Of a stretch of 64,000 bases of DNA, positions 26,801 through 31,807 are shown piece after piece. Each line of letters starts with the position of its first letter. The first letter of the stretch is position 1. Origin of the DNA: Gigantopelta aegis (taxonomy: Eukaryota; Mollusca; Gastropoda; Neomphalida; Peltospiridae); NCBI RefSeq assembly GCF_016097555.1, contig NC_054702.1, forward strand, positions 77,869,997 to 77,933,996. The letters run 5' to 3'. Made by a program: the position numbers and the translations under genes. The notes under the pieces are model-generated. The model was not told the DNA's origin. It was given only the letters and a program-made list of their open reading frames with translations, and searched no databases.

Positions 26801-28308
26801 TTAACTGCAACATTTGGCAATTTTGTTTCTCTAGCCATCAGGCATGGCAATAATAGTTATTTACCCTCCCAACATTGAATATCACTAGCCATAGGAGTGG
26901 GGCTACCATAATCTAGAAGCCTGCATAAACCACTTAACATTTAAGGCGGCACATAGCCCAGTGGTAAAGCATTCGGCTGATGCGCCGTCAGTCTAGGATC
27001 GATTCCCATTGGTGGGCCCATTAGACTATTACGCGTTCTAGCCAGTGCACCATAGCTGGTGTATTAAAGGCCATGGTATGTGGTATCCTGTCTAGGATGT
27101 GCATATAAAAGATCTCTTGCTACTAATAAACAAATGTAGTGAGTTTTCTCTCTAAGACTATATGTCAAAATTACCAAATGTTTCACATCCAACAGCCGAT
27201 GATGTGCTTTAGTGGTGTCGTTAAACAAAACAAACATGAACTCTAAACCACTTACCTGGAGGTTCTAGAGAGATGGGAACATTATTCTGTAGATCTTTTG
27301 ATGGCAGAATGAAAGATCCCCACAGTGCCTAGAAATATACAAATTATAATGATCTTGTAAATAACTGTGCTCTGTCACCTATACAAGCAATATAATAAAA
27401 CATCAAGTAAATAAGCACTACAAGTAGATAAAGATAGAATATAGAGTTAAAACTGGTGTCACACTTGTATGAAAGTATGACAGTTATTATAAAACAAAAC
27501 AAAATCTAATAAAAAATATTTTGCAGTATATTAACACCAACAAAAAATTCACCTAGTAAATGACTCCATAATACTTATCAATTAAGAGTGTTGTTTTACA
27601 TAACTCTATTCCTCTAAACCACTGGTTTAAAATGATTACCTGCAACACCGGTGTATCAACAGTGTATGTTGTGACGACAACTTTAGCTCCATCCTGCCCA
27701 CCGCGACTCCACACCACAGTCTTACCACTCACGTACAACTCTTCGTCAAACCTTTTACCCTCGTTATCACTCGCATCATGAAATATCCACTGTTCTTTCT
27801 GAAAACAAACACACATTTATTATTTATCACCCAAAAGGGCATAGAGATGCAGGGAAGATTTTGTCAACTTTCTCTAGGGAAAGAAAGATCACTTTTTTGT
27901 GAAGGCAATGCTGTGATGTTGTCCTTACTCAACAAAGATTTGTGAAGAACAACATGTAAAATGGGGGGAACATCGCTTGTTAGTGGGGGAGGGATTAAAA
28001 TAGTTTAAGAACCACTGAGCACTCTATATACATGTATGTATTATGTTTGTACTTGATGAATGCATGAAATGACAAAACTGACTGATTCATTATATAAGTG
28101 ATGTCATGTCATATGATAACAGTTACAATACACCTACTTTGCCTGTGTCATGAAGAGAGATGTCTCGGAATGACTTGAGAAGTGGAAGTCCATGGTCTGC
28201 GTGAAATGTGTTGATGCCCTGAAGTCGGAGTTGAAACTGACCAGGATGATAACGCATGTACTCTCTCCCAAATGGAATAAAATCCTGGGTCTCGCAGGCT
28301 GCTATCAT
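56..28308 (-). CDS. ANAPC1: ANAPC1, anaphase-promoting complex/cyclosome subunit 1 (partial, 3' part beyond window)
   Basis: This is the largest scaffold subunit of the APC/C, the nuclear/cytosolic E3 ubiquitin ligase that drives mitotic exit. I resolved 30 coding exons by eye (listed separately). Every exon has AG/GT-type borders and the phases agree across all junctions, giving 1,207 codons plus 2 nt with no stop. Order in the protein: an N-terminal beta-propeller region (residues 1 to about 600), a Ser/Thr-Pro-rich loop (about 268-360), a helical middle region, then the start of the PC repeats (about 1,110 onward). Telltale blocks matching vertebrate APC1 are FDEELYVSGKTVVWS, LLHPLDEVAP, SVTNLSAKDAAPIE, GLAVMSEWNLFYRTLLS, GIALPFREAI, FHNGVAAGLRIA and YSGFLMALGLNGHLTKL. 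The vertebrate protein is about 1,940 residues, so roughly 62% is present. The chosen Met (28306-28308) gives MIAACETQDFIPFGRE, aligning with the family's MIAARDLQEFVPFG. Introns carry many transposon relics but no visible break in the coding frame. Identity is near certain; a few exon borders could shift by some bases. Confidence 0.97.
395..774. mobile_element. TTAA-flanked inverted-repeat element (piggyBac-like MITE)
   Basis: The ends are TTAAAGGGACATACCCTAG and its exact reverse complement, within an intron of ANAPC1. TTAA at each extreme fits the piggyBac target rule. The 380-bp interior has no coding capacity. Family assignment is by the TTAA only. Confidence 0.75.
810..956 (-). CDS. ANAPC1: ANAPC1 exon 29
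   Basis: 147 nt, 49 codons: FDSTWIMYNKPKLNEAAAVN then EYSGFLMALGLNGHLTKLTI and FNVHDYLSK. The GFLMALGLNGHL run is a canonical PC repeat. Acceptor atttcag, donor gtaagtg. Confidence 0.97.
1850..2052 (-). mobile_element. Degraded SINE, type C
   Basis: This fragment has the body text gtccaggacag..., cacctacccaatgaaccatt and a tRNA-like promoter region read on the minus strand (taaccactataccatcgaggctgg). Related fragments are at 44590-44795 and 50690-50845. Confidence 0.6.
2075..2388 (-). mobile_element. tRNA-derived SINE, type A
   Basis: Minus-strand order: tRNA-like head (box A region around 2360-2385, box B-like gatcaatcccc), a conserved central body with the aaaagatccc core, and a 3' end made of the complement of tttatttaatgatgcactcaacac. 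It lies in the ANAPC1 intron between exons 29 and 28. The same family recurs at least eight times in the window. Confidence 0.85.
2433..2541 (-). CDS. ANAPC1: ANAPC1 exon 28
   Basis: 109 nt: NTAVDLSHIDVPANMASWPH then FHNGVAAGLRIANSSQ. The FHNGVAAGL block marks the entry to the PC-repeat region. Donor gtagca. Confidence 0.97.
2919..3008 (-). CDS. ANAPC1: ANAPC1 exon 27
   Basis: 90 nt: GMFSLCTFHPVPTEPLPTPK then LCLTGKAPPR, matching GMFTLFSYHPVPTEPLPIPKLNLTGRAPPR. Donor gttaga. Confidence 0.97.
3060..3540. repeat. 36-bp-type minisatellite split by a SINE
   Basis: Units of the form aaatttgattatacccagc plus agataatgtgtttgaatt occur at 3050-3138 and again at 3437-3535. A type A SINE sits between the two blocks. 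Confidence 0.8.
3141..3437 (-). mobile_element. tRNA-derived SINE, type A
   Basis: Full-body type A SINE inserted into the minisatellite described here. The sequence aaatttgatta on both sides is a plausible target-site duplication, though it is also part of the repeat unit. Confidence 0.85.
3739..3816 (-). CDS. ANAPC1: ANAPC1 exon 26
   Basis: 78 nt: DHDFIEEQERHLYSICIRTM then ALPTGR, matching DHEFIEEKENRLLQLCQRTMALPVGRG. Donor gtagga. Confidence 0.96.
4007..4120. repeat. Foldback repeat, aatttatcgat family
   Basis: The arms gcaaatttatcgatatataa with cagtcacaaattgtataaaa face their imperfect reverse complements at 4068-4120. It is the diverged relative of the near-perfect palindrome at 22480-22572. 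Flanking text (tttacgtagtgacgtccc, cattttctagtgttta) recurs at 4490-4600, so a longer element of several hundred bases spans about 3990-4680. Confidence 0.75.
4761..4867 (-). CDS. ANAPC1: ANAPC1 exon 25
   Basis: 107 nt: LLKLRFNDDLRVQEVRRLLQ then SSKPAKIALVQRPEVS, matching EDLRVQDVRRLLQSAHPVRV of the family. Acceptor tttcag, donor gttagtg. Confidence 0.96.
5256..5391. mobile_element. Palindromic MITE
   Basis: The left arm (taactagttaatcatgtggg, then atatctgcttcatcctgt) is mirrored by the right arm (acaggataaagcagatatcc, then gacgtcattaaccagttta). There is no ORF. It lies in the ANAPC1 intron between exons 25 and 24. Confidence 0.7.
5642..5895 (-). CDS. ANAPC1: ANAPC1 exon 24
   Basis: 254 nt: ITDTDLDCMPVGIALPFREA, then PPSDWPEEAYILIGRQDLSQ, then an acidic tail KEEEDGMEHMDEE. 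The IALP.R.AI, SDWPE and LIGRQDLS blocks are strongly conserved. Donor gtgtgcag. Confidence 0.97.
6013..7036. mobile_element. Non-autonomous DNA transposon with long terminal repeats in inverted orientation
   Basis: The left end taccgtatattgccgtgta followed by ttagccgac is matched in reverse complement at 7007-7036 (gtcggctaatacacaacaat, atacggta). Sub-terminal motifs (ataagccgac, gtataagccgac) repeat inward. The interior (about 1 kb) carries only short unrelated ORFs. Superfamily unresolved; TA at both ends is compatible with Tc1/mariner. Confidence 0.7.
7210..7357. mobile_element. Foldback MITE, gggccc family, copy 1
   Basis: Begins gggcccatatttttgaagct and ends with the mirrored ttgtaaatatgggcc. 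The arms contain atcttag and ctaagat. It is one of five related copies in the window (also 34962, 42153, 49732, 51684). Confidence 0.75.
7790..7894 (-). CDS. ANAPC1: ANAPC1 exon 23
   Basis: 105 nt: HRAPTADASMSLSFLQTAPV then MNTPERLVLSMTQLG, equivalent to FSFRHSTSVSSLAERLVVWMTNVGF in vertebrates. Donor gtaaaa. Confidence 0.91.
8011..8089 (-). CDS. ANAPC1: ANAPC1 exon 22
   Basis: 79 nt: LYAMLLHRDLPTEVAIDRCL then KKIAPA. Phases fit the flanking exons; conservation with vertebrates is modest here. Acceptor atttcag, donor gtatga. Confidence 0.88.
8164..8410. repeat. Degenerate tandem repeat, about 125-bp unit
   Basis: Two diverged units both run from tctagacaagtaga to tgcattaagtatttta or ggcattaagtatttta and then tacaatgaacat. 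AT-rich intronic sequence; the rest of 8100-8650 shows nothing else. Confidence 0.6.
8652..8800 (-). CDS. ANAPC1: ANAPC1 exon 21
   Basis: 149 nt: HLTKMQYPQYFPSQVPSVYF through GQDQQAMLYIPMVCSNINNI. It corresponds to the SEPPSIYQWVSSCLKGEG...PGICERSRLVVLSI region. Donor gtaagc. Confidence 0.91.
9187..9278 (-). CDS. ANAPC1: ANAPC1 exon 20
   Basis: 92 nt: DLKCISYMDYYTRDFPRLFD then QKDDMSQINT, matching DLKLGPYVDHYYRDYPTL of the family. Acceptor gctttcag, donor gtcttac. Confidence 0.93.
9630..9700 (-). CDS. ANAPC1: ANAPC1 exon 19
   Basis: 71 nt: EMKLNITLLNELKELAPLLF then QIS, matching ELKLNTLMGEGICSLVELLVQLA. The split Cys codon is completed by exon 20. Acceptor tttccag, donor gtatgat. Confidence 0.92.
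9790..9840. repeat. TATATG microsatellite
   Basis: Tandem tatatg hexamers running directly into the left end of the Tc1-like element; an AT tract flanks its right end (11034-11054). Confidence 0.9.
9998..10400 (-). pseudogene. Tc1-like transposase, C-terminal catalytic remnant
   Basis: In a frame different from the N-terminal fragment, the minus strand reads NANISIFQHDNATSHT (second Asp of the DDE triad), DWPAKSPDLNPIEHVWD (third acidic residue) and ends RGGHTCY-stop. No start codon of its own. It is the 3' half of the deleted transposase in 9841-11033. Confidence 0.88.
10412..10717 (-). pseudogene. Tc1-like transposase, N-terminal DNA-binding part (deleted gene)
   Basis: 101 codons beginning MPRIPNNLRERAIGMLDAGM and continuing with an HTH (STEDVARHVG) and a GRPR-like basic stretch (CRGCPRVTTRGQDRYI). 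In intact relatives this part binds the terminal repeats. The frame stops right after ISGQTV, where the internal deletion joins the C-terminal remnant. It is non-functional as a transposase but could still encode a DNA-binding fragment. Confidence 0.88.
11055..11776 (+). mobile_element. Second Tc1-like transposon relic
   Basis: The ends actcgtggaaaaaagttcct and the mirrored aggaacctttttccgtgagt form imperfect inverted repeats of about 25 bp, both bordered by TA-rich DNA. On the plus strand, 11352-11680 resembles a Tc1 HTH domain (MPRLPENGLLRTMGMIEVRT) broken by stops and frameshifts. It is a different family from the neighbour at 9841-11033, since the terminal repeats differ. Confidence 0.8.
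11777..11817. repeat. AT dinucleotide repeat
   Basis: About 20 uninterrupted AT units at the right edge of the second Tc1-like relic. Confidence 0.95.
12609..12781 (-). repeat. Tandem triplication of exon-18 end and splice donor (58-59 bp unit)
   Basis: Three head-to-tail copies begin at 12609, 12668 and 12726, with unit lengths of 59 and 58 bp and few differences. Each copy holds the coding end (PAIMLALHLVYE in the proximal copy) and a gtaagt donor. Reading through from the proximal donor to the distal one adds 117 nt, which is 39 codons without a stop, ending again in GAA|gtaagt. The middle donor adds 58 nt and would shift the frame. Confidence 0.93.
12731..12922 (-). CDS. ANAPC1: ANAPC1 exon 18 (3' end and donor triplicated)
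   Basis: 192 nt, 64 codons, phase 0: it starts DWDFLVNSSHHAFVVENRDH and ends CPAIMLALHLVYE, the conserved end of this segment (HIPAIFFVLHLVYEE in vertebrates). The proximal donor gtaagt at 12725-12730 joins in frame to exon 19. The last about 51 nt plus the donor are repeated twice more downstream in the intron (see the tandem repeat at 12609-12781), giving two extra consensus donors. Confidence 0.95.
13227..13301 (-). CDS. ANAPC1: ANAPC1 exon 17
   Basis: 75 nt, 25 codons: HDLDSSMSPMMSSKRPRHSD then QGSED, matching the family's GSLSPVIAPKKARPSETGSDDDW. Donor gtatgtat. Confidence 0.93.
13785..13972 (-). CDS. ANAPC1: ANAPC1 exon 16
   Basis: 188 nt: VLCLNALKHMLPRNTALQ, then GRWYTARNSPGGL, MSEWNLFYRTLLSLMGYDTS. 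SPGG, SEWNLF and MGY are family hallmarks. Acceptor attcctag, donor gtcagttc. Confidence 0.96.
14006..14330 (-). mobile_element. tRNA-derived SINE, type A
   Basis: The 3' end is at the left (aaggaaggaaatgttttatt), the body contains the aaaagatccc core, and the tRNA-like head is at 14285-14330 (ccactgggcta on the plus strand). It lies in the intron between exons 16 and 15. Confidence 0.85.
14686..14746 (-). CDS. ANAPC1: ANAPC1 exon 15
   Basis: 61 nt encoding ELLNGQMCRTAMPPIASSPG, matching ELSNGSMVRITIPEIATSE. Acceptor attttag, donor gtaagta. Confidence 0.92.
15045..15303 (-). mobile_element. SINE, chimeric type A tail with type B head (truncated)
   Basis: The left part has the type A tail and central body. 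From about 15200 the text (gcgcttcccataggcaggat, gttgaaccagttatggatca) is that of type B, and the element stops at gagcctta without its promoter. Confidence 0.75.
15425..15559 (-). CDS. ANAPC1: ANAPC1 exon 14
   Basis: 135 nt, 45 codons: VNQISPVPTEMDDSSNLEGS through FIQILRDNVDNRFTL. It aligns with YIHSIRDPVHNRVTLE of vertebrate APC1. Donor gtgagt. Confidence 0.94.
15938..16068. repeat. Local duplication, about 88 bp
   Basis: The segment tttaacatttaagaatagcc continuing cattaacctttgtcctat is repeated as tttaacatttaacaatagcc cattaacctatgtcctat about 88 bp later. Confidence 0.8.
16189..16298. mobile_element. Short MITE, about 110 bp
   Basis: The arms aggccgaatttacgaagcct and aggctttgtaaattcggccct (read inverted) enclose a 60-bp AT-rich loop. 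Confidence 0.8.
16396..16545 (-). CDS. ANAPC1: ANAPC1 exon 13
   Basis: 150 nt, 50 codons: VYIPLLPLGSGSLSMMRATT then a Ser/Pro-rich part ending ALDARFDEE, corresponding to the variable segment that ends SLDEVVLLSPVPE in vertebrates. Confidence 0.92.
17150..17215 (-). CDS. ANAPC1: ANAPC1 exon 12
   Basis: 66 nt, 22 codons, phase 0 at both ends: SLDMLVVLEPTGFLVIYSGI followed by TK. It matches DTMLVLEGSGNLVLYTGVVR of the family. Donor gtagcc. Confidence 0.94.
17346..18770. mobile_element. Pogo-like end interrupted by another element
   Basis: tacagtcagacctcgttaca plus cgaccatgttcg starts a pogo/Tigger-style terminal region. The text gtcgttatagc breaks at 17404 and resumes at 18721 (atagcgaaattgcccgtgt), so the element at 17405-18720 landed inside it, duplicating atagc. 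Confidence 0.6.
17405..18720 (+). mobile_element. 1.3-kb DNA element Z, copy 1
   Basis: The ends caggcctttccccagga and (inverted) caggggttttccctag are related to each other. It matches the copy at 29985-31807 in the opposite orientation over most of its length, including poly-G/poly-A tracts and a block with gttcgttggctgaactgag. No intact ORF. It is probably non-autonomous; the superfamily is not clear. Confidence 0.75.
19064..19154 (-). CDS. ANAPC1: ANAPC1 exon 11
   Basis: 91 nt encoding CVKFEESNDLSRIIFGSVTN then LSAKDAAPIE, a nearly invariant block of metazoan APC1. Donor gtttgac. Confidence 0.96.
19561..19659 (-). CDS. ANAPC1: ANAPC1 exon 10
   Basis: 99 nt encoding KSSKAFLSKDVCDQQYLCY and PYRHQLR, equivalent to SKVFITSDLCGQKFLCFLVESQLQLR in the family. 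Donor gtgagatg. Confidence 0.94.
19855..20275 (-). mobile_element. SINE inserted in an older SINE tail
   Basis: A type A SINE (about 19930-20262) is flanked by cggttattcga on both sides, an 11-bp target-site duplication. The host sequence on the left (aagtttgttttgtttaataa, cacttctagagcatattg) is itself the 3' end of another SINE type. Confidence 0.85.
20600..20809 (-). CDS. ANAPC1: ANAPC1 exon 9
   Basis: 210 nt, residues 342-411. It finishes the phospho-loop (SRSQSPAM, FQSPSQNWSP, LRTPSAANNF) and re-enters the propeller with KPIQPEVCLEHIWTEP, matching vertebrate EPIVPELCIDHLWTE. The phase-2 junction with exon 8 reconstructs a Ser codon. Confidence 0.95.
21658..21878 (-). CDS. ANAPC1: ANAPC1 exon 8 (regulatory Ser-Pro loop)
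   Basis: 221 nt, residues 269-341. The exon is low in hydrophobics and rich in Ser/Thr-Pro: MTTPN, HSPGMSP, RLTSPASFSRSQSPGF. In vertebrates this insertion in the propeller (the 300s loop) carries the CDK sites whose phosphorylation relieves autoinhibition of CDC20 binding. Here only the SP-rich character and the local SRSQSP pattern are conserved, as expected for a disordered loop. Acceptor attttag, donor gtgagatg. Confidence 0.92.
21925..22109. mobile_element. MITE with perfect 15-bp terminal repeats
   Basis: cagggctagctctgg at the left and ccagagctagccctg at the right enclose 155 bp of AT-rich DNA. A half copy of the right arm recurs at about 21540-21634 next to exon 8. CAGGG ends are seen in some hAT-type elements. 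Confidence 0.8.
22480..22572. repeat. Near-perfect 93-bp palindrome
   Basis: Two 45-bp arms are exact reverse complements (left arm 22480-22524, right arm 22528-22572) separated by aag. The arms begin ttgtgaatttatcgatgtat. A transcript of the ANAPC1 intron would form a 45-bp hairpin. It is the young member of the family seen at 4007-4120. Confidence 0.95.
22745..23056. repeat. Degenerate minisatellite beside exon 7
   Basis: Repeats of aattcaagcacttttcat alternating with gggttttgaca and attataaccactc, forming higher-order units of about 60-115 bp. It ends about 45 bp before the donor side of exon 7. Confidence 0.85.
23102..23247 (-). CDS. ANAPC1: ANAPC1 exon 7
   Basis: 146 nt encoding a propeller segment with IVFTSEQPSLAFTYDTVMG and HSAWQVRRSRVD, matching the family's TYDAVQNVHSVWTLRRVKS. 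Donor gtgagtg. The intron just downstream (lower coordinates) begins with a degenerate tandem repeat. Confidence 0.94.
23758..23837 (-). CDS. ANAPC1: ANAPC1 exon 6
   Basis: 80 nt encoding VVFSLLHPLDEVAPVIIKTS, equivalent to the FSMLHPLDEITPLV block of vertebrate APC1. Acceptor ttttacag, donor gtatgtc. Confidence 0.95.
24334..25634. mobile_element. Pogo/Tigger-type element, non-autonomous
   Basis: Perfect 24-bp terminal inverted repeats begin cagtggaacctcgttagtcc; TA duplications are at 24332-24333 and 25635-25636. The ends resemble Tigger/pogo termini. At 1,301 bp it has sub-terminal repeats of the tccgga motif but no transposase frame. Confidence 0.88.
25692..25771 (-). CDS. ANAPC1: ANAPC1 exon 5
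   Basis: 80 nt encoding VSHVWVMKNGLLFERTVSHA. It continues directly from SLPFQ, and the GLLFER motif is conserved in the family. Donor gtaagtg. Confidence 0.93.
26331..26425 (-). CDS. ANAPC1: ANAPC1 exon 4
   Basis: 95 nt encoding VMQHGICVVEATNLSF through GGEYSTSLPFQ. SLPFQ is shared with vertebrate APC1 at the same place. Acceptor attcag, donor gtttgtg. Confidence 0.92.
26942..27235 (+). mobile_element. tRNA-derived SINE, type A
   Basis: The head gcacatagcccagtggtaaa with box B-like ggatcgattcccattggtgg is followed by the body (tgcatataaaagatctcttg) and the tail tcgttaaacaaaacaaac. The RNA polymerase III promoter is still recognisable. Confidence 0.88.
27256..27328 (-). CDS. ANAPC1: ANAPC1 exon 3
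   Basis: 73 nt starting ALWGSFILPSKDLQ and ending EPPG (the last codon is split). It matches the family segment QQALWCDFIISQDK. Acceptor tttctag, donor gtaagtg. Confidence 0.92.
27640..27798 (-). CDS. ANAPC1: ANAPC1 exon 2
   Basis: 53 codons, phase 0 at both ends (residues 58-110). It encodes RFDEELYVSGKTVVWS followed by a run ending YTVDTPVLQ, the first strands of the propeller, closely matching vertebrate APC1. The acceptor is ttttcag and the donor gtaatc. Confidence 0.95.
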
Positions 28309-28360
28309 ATCATCTGAATCCAGTGTGACTGCTGATAGTGTATCACACCAGCATAATAAT
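28138..28360 (-). CDS. ANAPC1: ANAPC1 exon 1 in window (start codon at 28308)
   Basis: Residues 1-57 are encoded from the ATG at 28306-28308 to the donor gtaggtg at 28131-28137. The exon appears to start at 28360 after a tttcag acceptor. The sequence from 28309 to 28360 is therefore 5' UTR or, since it is open in the same frame (LCWCDTLSAVTLDSDD before the Met), a short N-terminal extension supplied by an upstream exon that I could not find. The Met was chosen because the following residues match the conserved APC1 N-terminus; vertebrate APC1 has about ten residues before this point. Confidence 0.88.
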
Positions 28361-29140
28361 CTGAAAATATAACCAACATTGCAACAGTGACCATAATTTT
28401 GTTTTCATGAGTTTTCAAAAAAGGAAATGGCTTTATAGTGTTGTCCTGTTAAATTTTGAACTGTGGTAAATTATTTTAATGTTAATAAATAATAAACAGA
28501 TATGAAAATCTAGTTGCCAGGACCAAATTTGGTTTCCATTCAAGTTTGTTGTTGGGTTGTTCACATACATTGTATTGGTCTATTCTTTTAGATATTTTGT
28601 CCACATCCCTAAGTGTATTATGCTTTAAAGTCTGTTCAGTTTTTTGGGTTTTTTGCTTTATTGAGACAACTGATTATTTTCTTATTGCTCCTCTGTAGTG
28701 AAATTAATCAAGTTATCTTGTATCAAGACTATGCCAGTGCAGAAACCAAAATGCCATAAGTGCCGTTTTCTTATTATGGTATGTATTACAGTTTTATTTA
28801 TTTCTAAACCGAATACTTTTTTAATTGCACACAAACATCTTATTTTTTGTTATTTCCAAAACACTGTTACTCTTTTTCTTACGTCAACCAAACCAAAATT
28901 ATTTACAAAACACATATTTATAGATGGGACAGACTATGTCACCAATATTAGATGGTGTTACACTTTTTATTACTAGATTGAATTCCTTTTGCATCCACAT
29001 TTTTTTTTTTTTTTTACATTAATCGGTAGGAATATATTATATTTTATGTATCATCATTGAAAAACAAAGAATATTATTTCCTTAAGTATAGTATTCAAGT
29101 TTTTAAATTTAATAATTAGCTGAACACAGTTTGTCACATC
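28361..29140. other. Upstream of ANAPC1 exon 1, no gene seen
   Basis: AT-rich sequence with no recognisable upstream ANAPC1 exon, CpG island or core promoter. The true transcription start may be further right. Confidence 0.5.
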
Positions 29141-29144
29141 AATG

Positions 29145-29960
29145 GTGCAAGGTTTTATCATCATCATGTTTGTTTGAAACATATTTTATTGTATATAATA
29201 CACAAAAGGATTGGGCACAAGTTATTCAAACTACGAGGCCCTCTCCTAATTACAAATATTATAACATTACTGGCGACTACTATTACTACAAATACTTGAA
29301 ACAAAGTAAATACATAAAACATAAAGCAAGACAAATTAACAATGCAGATAAAGTGAAACTGGAAGAAAGACTACAATAAATATTCAGAACAAAGTTAATA
29401 CATAGAATATCAAGCAAAACAGATTTATAGTGTGAATAAAGTGCTAAAAAAAAATATAATAATAAAAAATAAAATAAAAATGGGGAAACTAAAGTAGTTT
29501 ATCTTTCTAATCAGGCTTTGAAGTGAGATGGTCAATAAATTCCACACATTTTGATATATTTTTATCAAGTCATAATTTACTTATCTAATCATTTATTAAA
29601 CTATATTTTATTAAATTAATCTTTGTTTGTTTAATGTATTTTTGAACATAATGAAATATTTGCTTGTTTGTGTTGTCACTTAATGTGGTTCTACCTTTCA
29701 GTACTAACTGGAGGTTTATTAGTACACAAATGTACTTAAAGAGTCTAATACATGTTGTCTTTGCTGGGTATAAAGTTTACACTGAAAGAAGTAATGGAAG
29801 CTGCTCTCATAATGATACCCACATTTGCAGGATGGATCTGTAACTAGTCCACAGCGATATAAATCAGGATTTAAGATACTACAAGCATGCCTTAATCTTG
29901 CATATAAGATATTTTCCATTCGATTTCCACATAAGTGGAATGAAAGCACTTTGTAACCTT
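29145..29960 (-). mobile_element. LINE 3' fragment (non-LTR retrotransposon)
   Basis: The minus strand 29719-29949 reads a reverse-transcriptase-ORF C-terminus: LYARLRHACSILNPDLYRCG, then CKCGYHYESSFHYFFQC (a C-x-C...H...C finger typical of these ORFs) and LYTQQR. The 3' part, down to 29145, shares aggagagggcctcgta, acttgtgcccaatcc and aataaaatatgtttca with 53893-53990, marking a common LINE 3' end. Confidence 0.8.
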
Positions 29961-29984
29961 GTAACCATCATCATCATGATGACG

Positions 29985-31807
29985 CAGGGGTTTCCCCAGG
30001 GCCGTTAGGCGTAGCGGCCCGACACGCCTTGGTCCGTAAAGTAAGCACTTTGACAGCATGGAAGCGCCTTAAATCAATTGCCGCTACGCCTTGATTTGAA
30101 GTGCTTTAGAAAACCAATTTTCACAAGTACGAGTGTGGCAGTCGACTACCTCTTGCATACAACTTGTGTACCAGTATATCAAGCACACCTAATTACTATG
30201 ACAGATAAAACACTTCCTAAATACCTAACAACTGCTCACAACTGGTGTTTAGTAATTTTACCACATCTACTGGGACCGCTAATCCGTCAGGAAGGCGCTT
30301 ATGCGTAACGCGATTCCCGTGCCGAGCAATCAAGCTTCAAGGCCGATCAAAGAAGATGCCCACTTACAGAATTAACTGTACCATTTAACTGAATAAACGA
30401 TAGGTGAAGCACTTTTTACAGTTAAGTTGGCAATTAATCATTTCTATCCTAACATCCCCTTCCCAAAACTCCCACACACTGAAAACAGCCAAGGCTTGCG
30501 CTGTTGGTAGACAAATTAGCTATTGGCTAATTAAAAATTATTTTTAAGAAATATGGCTAATAAAATTTGCAAGTGGCTAAAATTTTGGCTAAACCATTTT
30601 CTATCTTCTGATGTGAACAAACGGTTACATAATCTATCCGACAGCTCAAACATAATAATAATACCAAATATTCAATTAGCGTAATAGCGATCTCGCGACC
30701 AGTAACGAGAAAATCCAGAATACAGCCTAGGCGTTATGATGTTTGTTTATTTTAATAATCACTGTTATTAATTGTAACGGCATGCATTCGACATGTATGA
30801 CAGGAATGTGACGGTAATTCAATGTCTGGAAGATCTGTAACTTGTTATTTTAACTTTGTAAAGTCTTTGAACCAAAGTAATAAAAACAAACCAACAATGC
30901 GTGTCAAGTTGAATACACATGTTAGTTAAGGGCCGAAAGACATGTAGGCTATCCCAAGAGCTGAGTTCAGCCAGATCGAGCGAAAACAAAACGTTCGCTA
31001 CACTGGTTTGTGAGCTTCACGTTGGACACCAACCAAATAGATTGCGAACGTCAGGAAGAACGTTCGTTGGCTGAACTGAGGAAAGCTCTCGACACGAATA
31101 TATGTCACACTTCAGAATCAGCTGACACTCACGTGTCAAGAGGCTTCATTGCGGACATTGAACAATACGATTACACAGAAGTAAATCTTGATGTAAATTT
31201 GTAGAAAAACAATAGTTATTTCGATCAATGAATACCTAACGGCAGTTTCATTTATTTCCTTTGTCTTTGTTAATTTTGTACCTATGGTCGAGAGATCGCG
31301 TCGTGGGTAATGAACATGCAGTATTTATACAAATTGCAGTTAAACGTACACTGAATTAGTTTACAATAATCATATTTGTTAGATAATGTTAGATATATAT
31401 TTGTAAGACTGTGAGGTGACATTTAATAAGTTAGCTGGATTTTAAAAAGACTGTAAATTTTAATTTTATTAACGGTTTTTATTTTATTTATTTTTATTTT
31501 TTATATATGGAATATACTGTGAAGTCGGCATTCTTAGCCTAGGTATTTTACAAGCAGAAATCACAAGAAGCAGTTAACACGACGCTGAAATCAACAGCAA
31601 CAACATGGCACAAATTATGAAATTGTTGGGGGTGGGGAATTGATGGGTTACTTTAAAAAAAAGAAATTTAAAAAGAGCATGATTAGCTGGATTGAAGGCA
31701 AACACTTAACTGTTTTCAACCCACCACCCCACTTATTATGGCTTGATTTGTGTTATGCTGATGCTAAAAATGTAAGTGCCTTAAAAAAAATCCTGGGGAA
31801 AGGCCTG
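29985..31807 (-). mobile_element. 1.8-kb DNA element Z, copy 2 (inverted relative to copy 1)
   Basis: Starts caggggtttccccagg and ends tcctggggaaaggcctg. The right 900 bp is the reverse complement of 17405-18300, and the left end matches the end of copy 1. An extra about 500 bp lies in the left half. A small frame at 31010-31204 is open here but interrupted in copy 1. Confidence 0.75.

Noticed and set aside
31010..31204. 64-codon frame conserved between two copies of element Z
   Set aside because: The matching frame in copy 1 (near 18000-18120) carries an in-frame stop, and no known domain is recognised.
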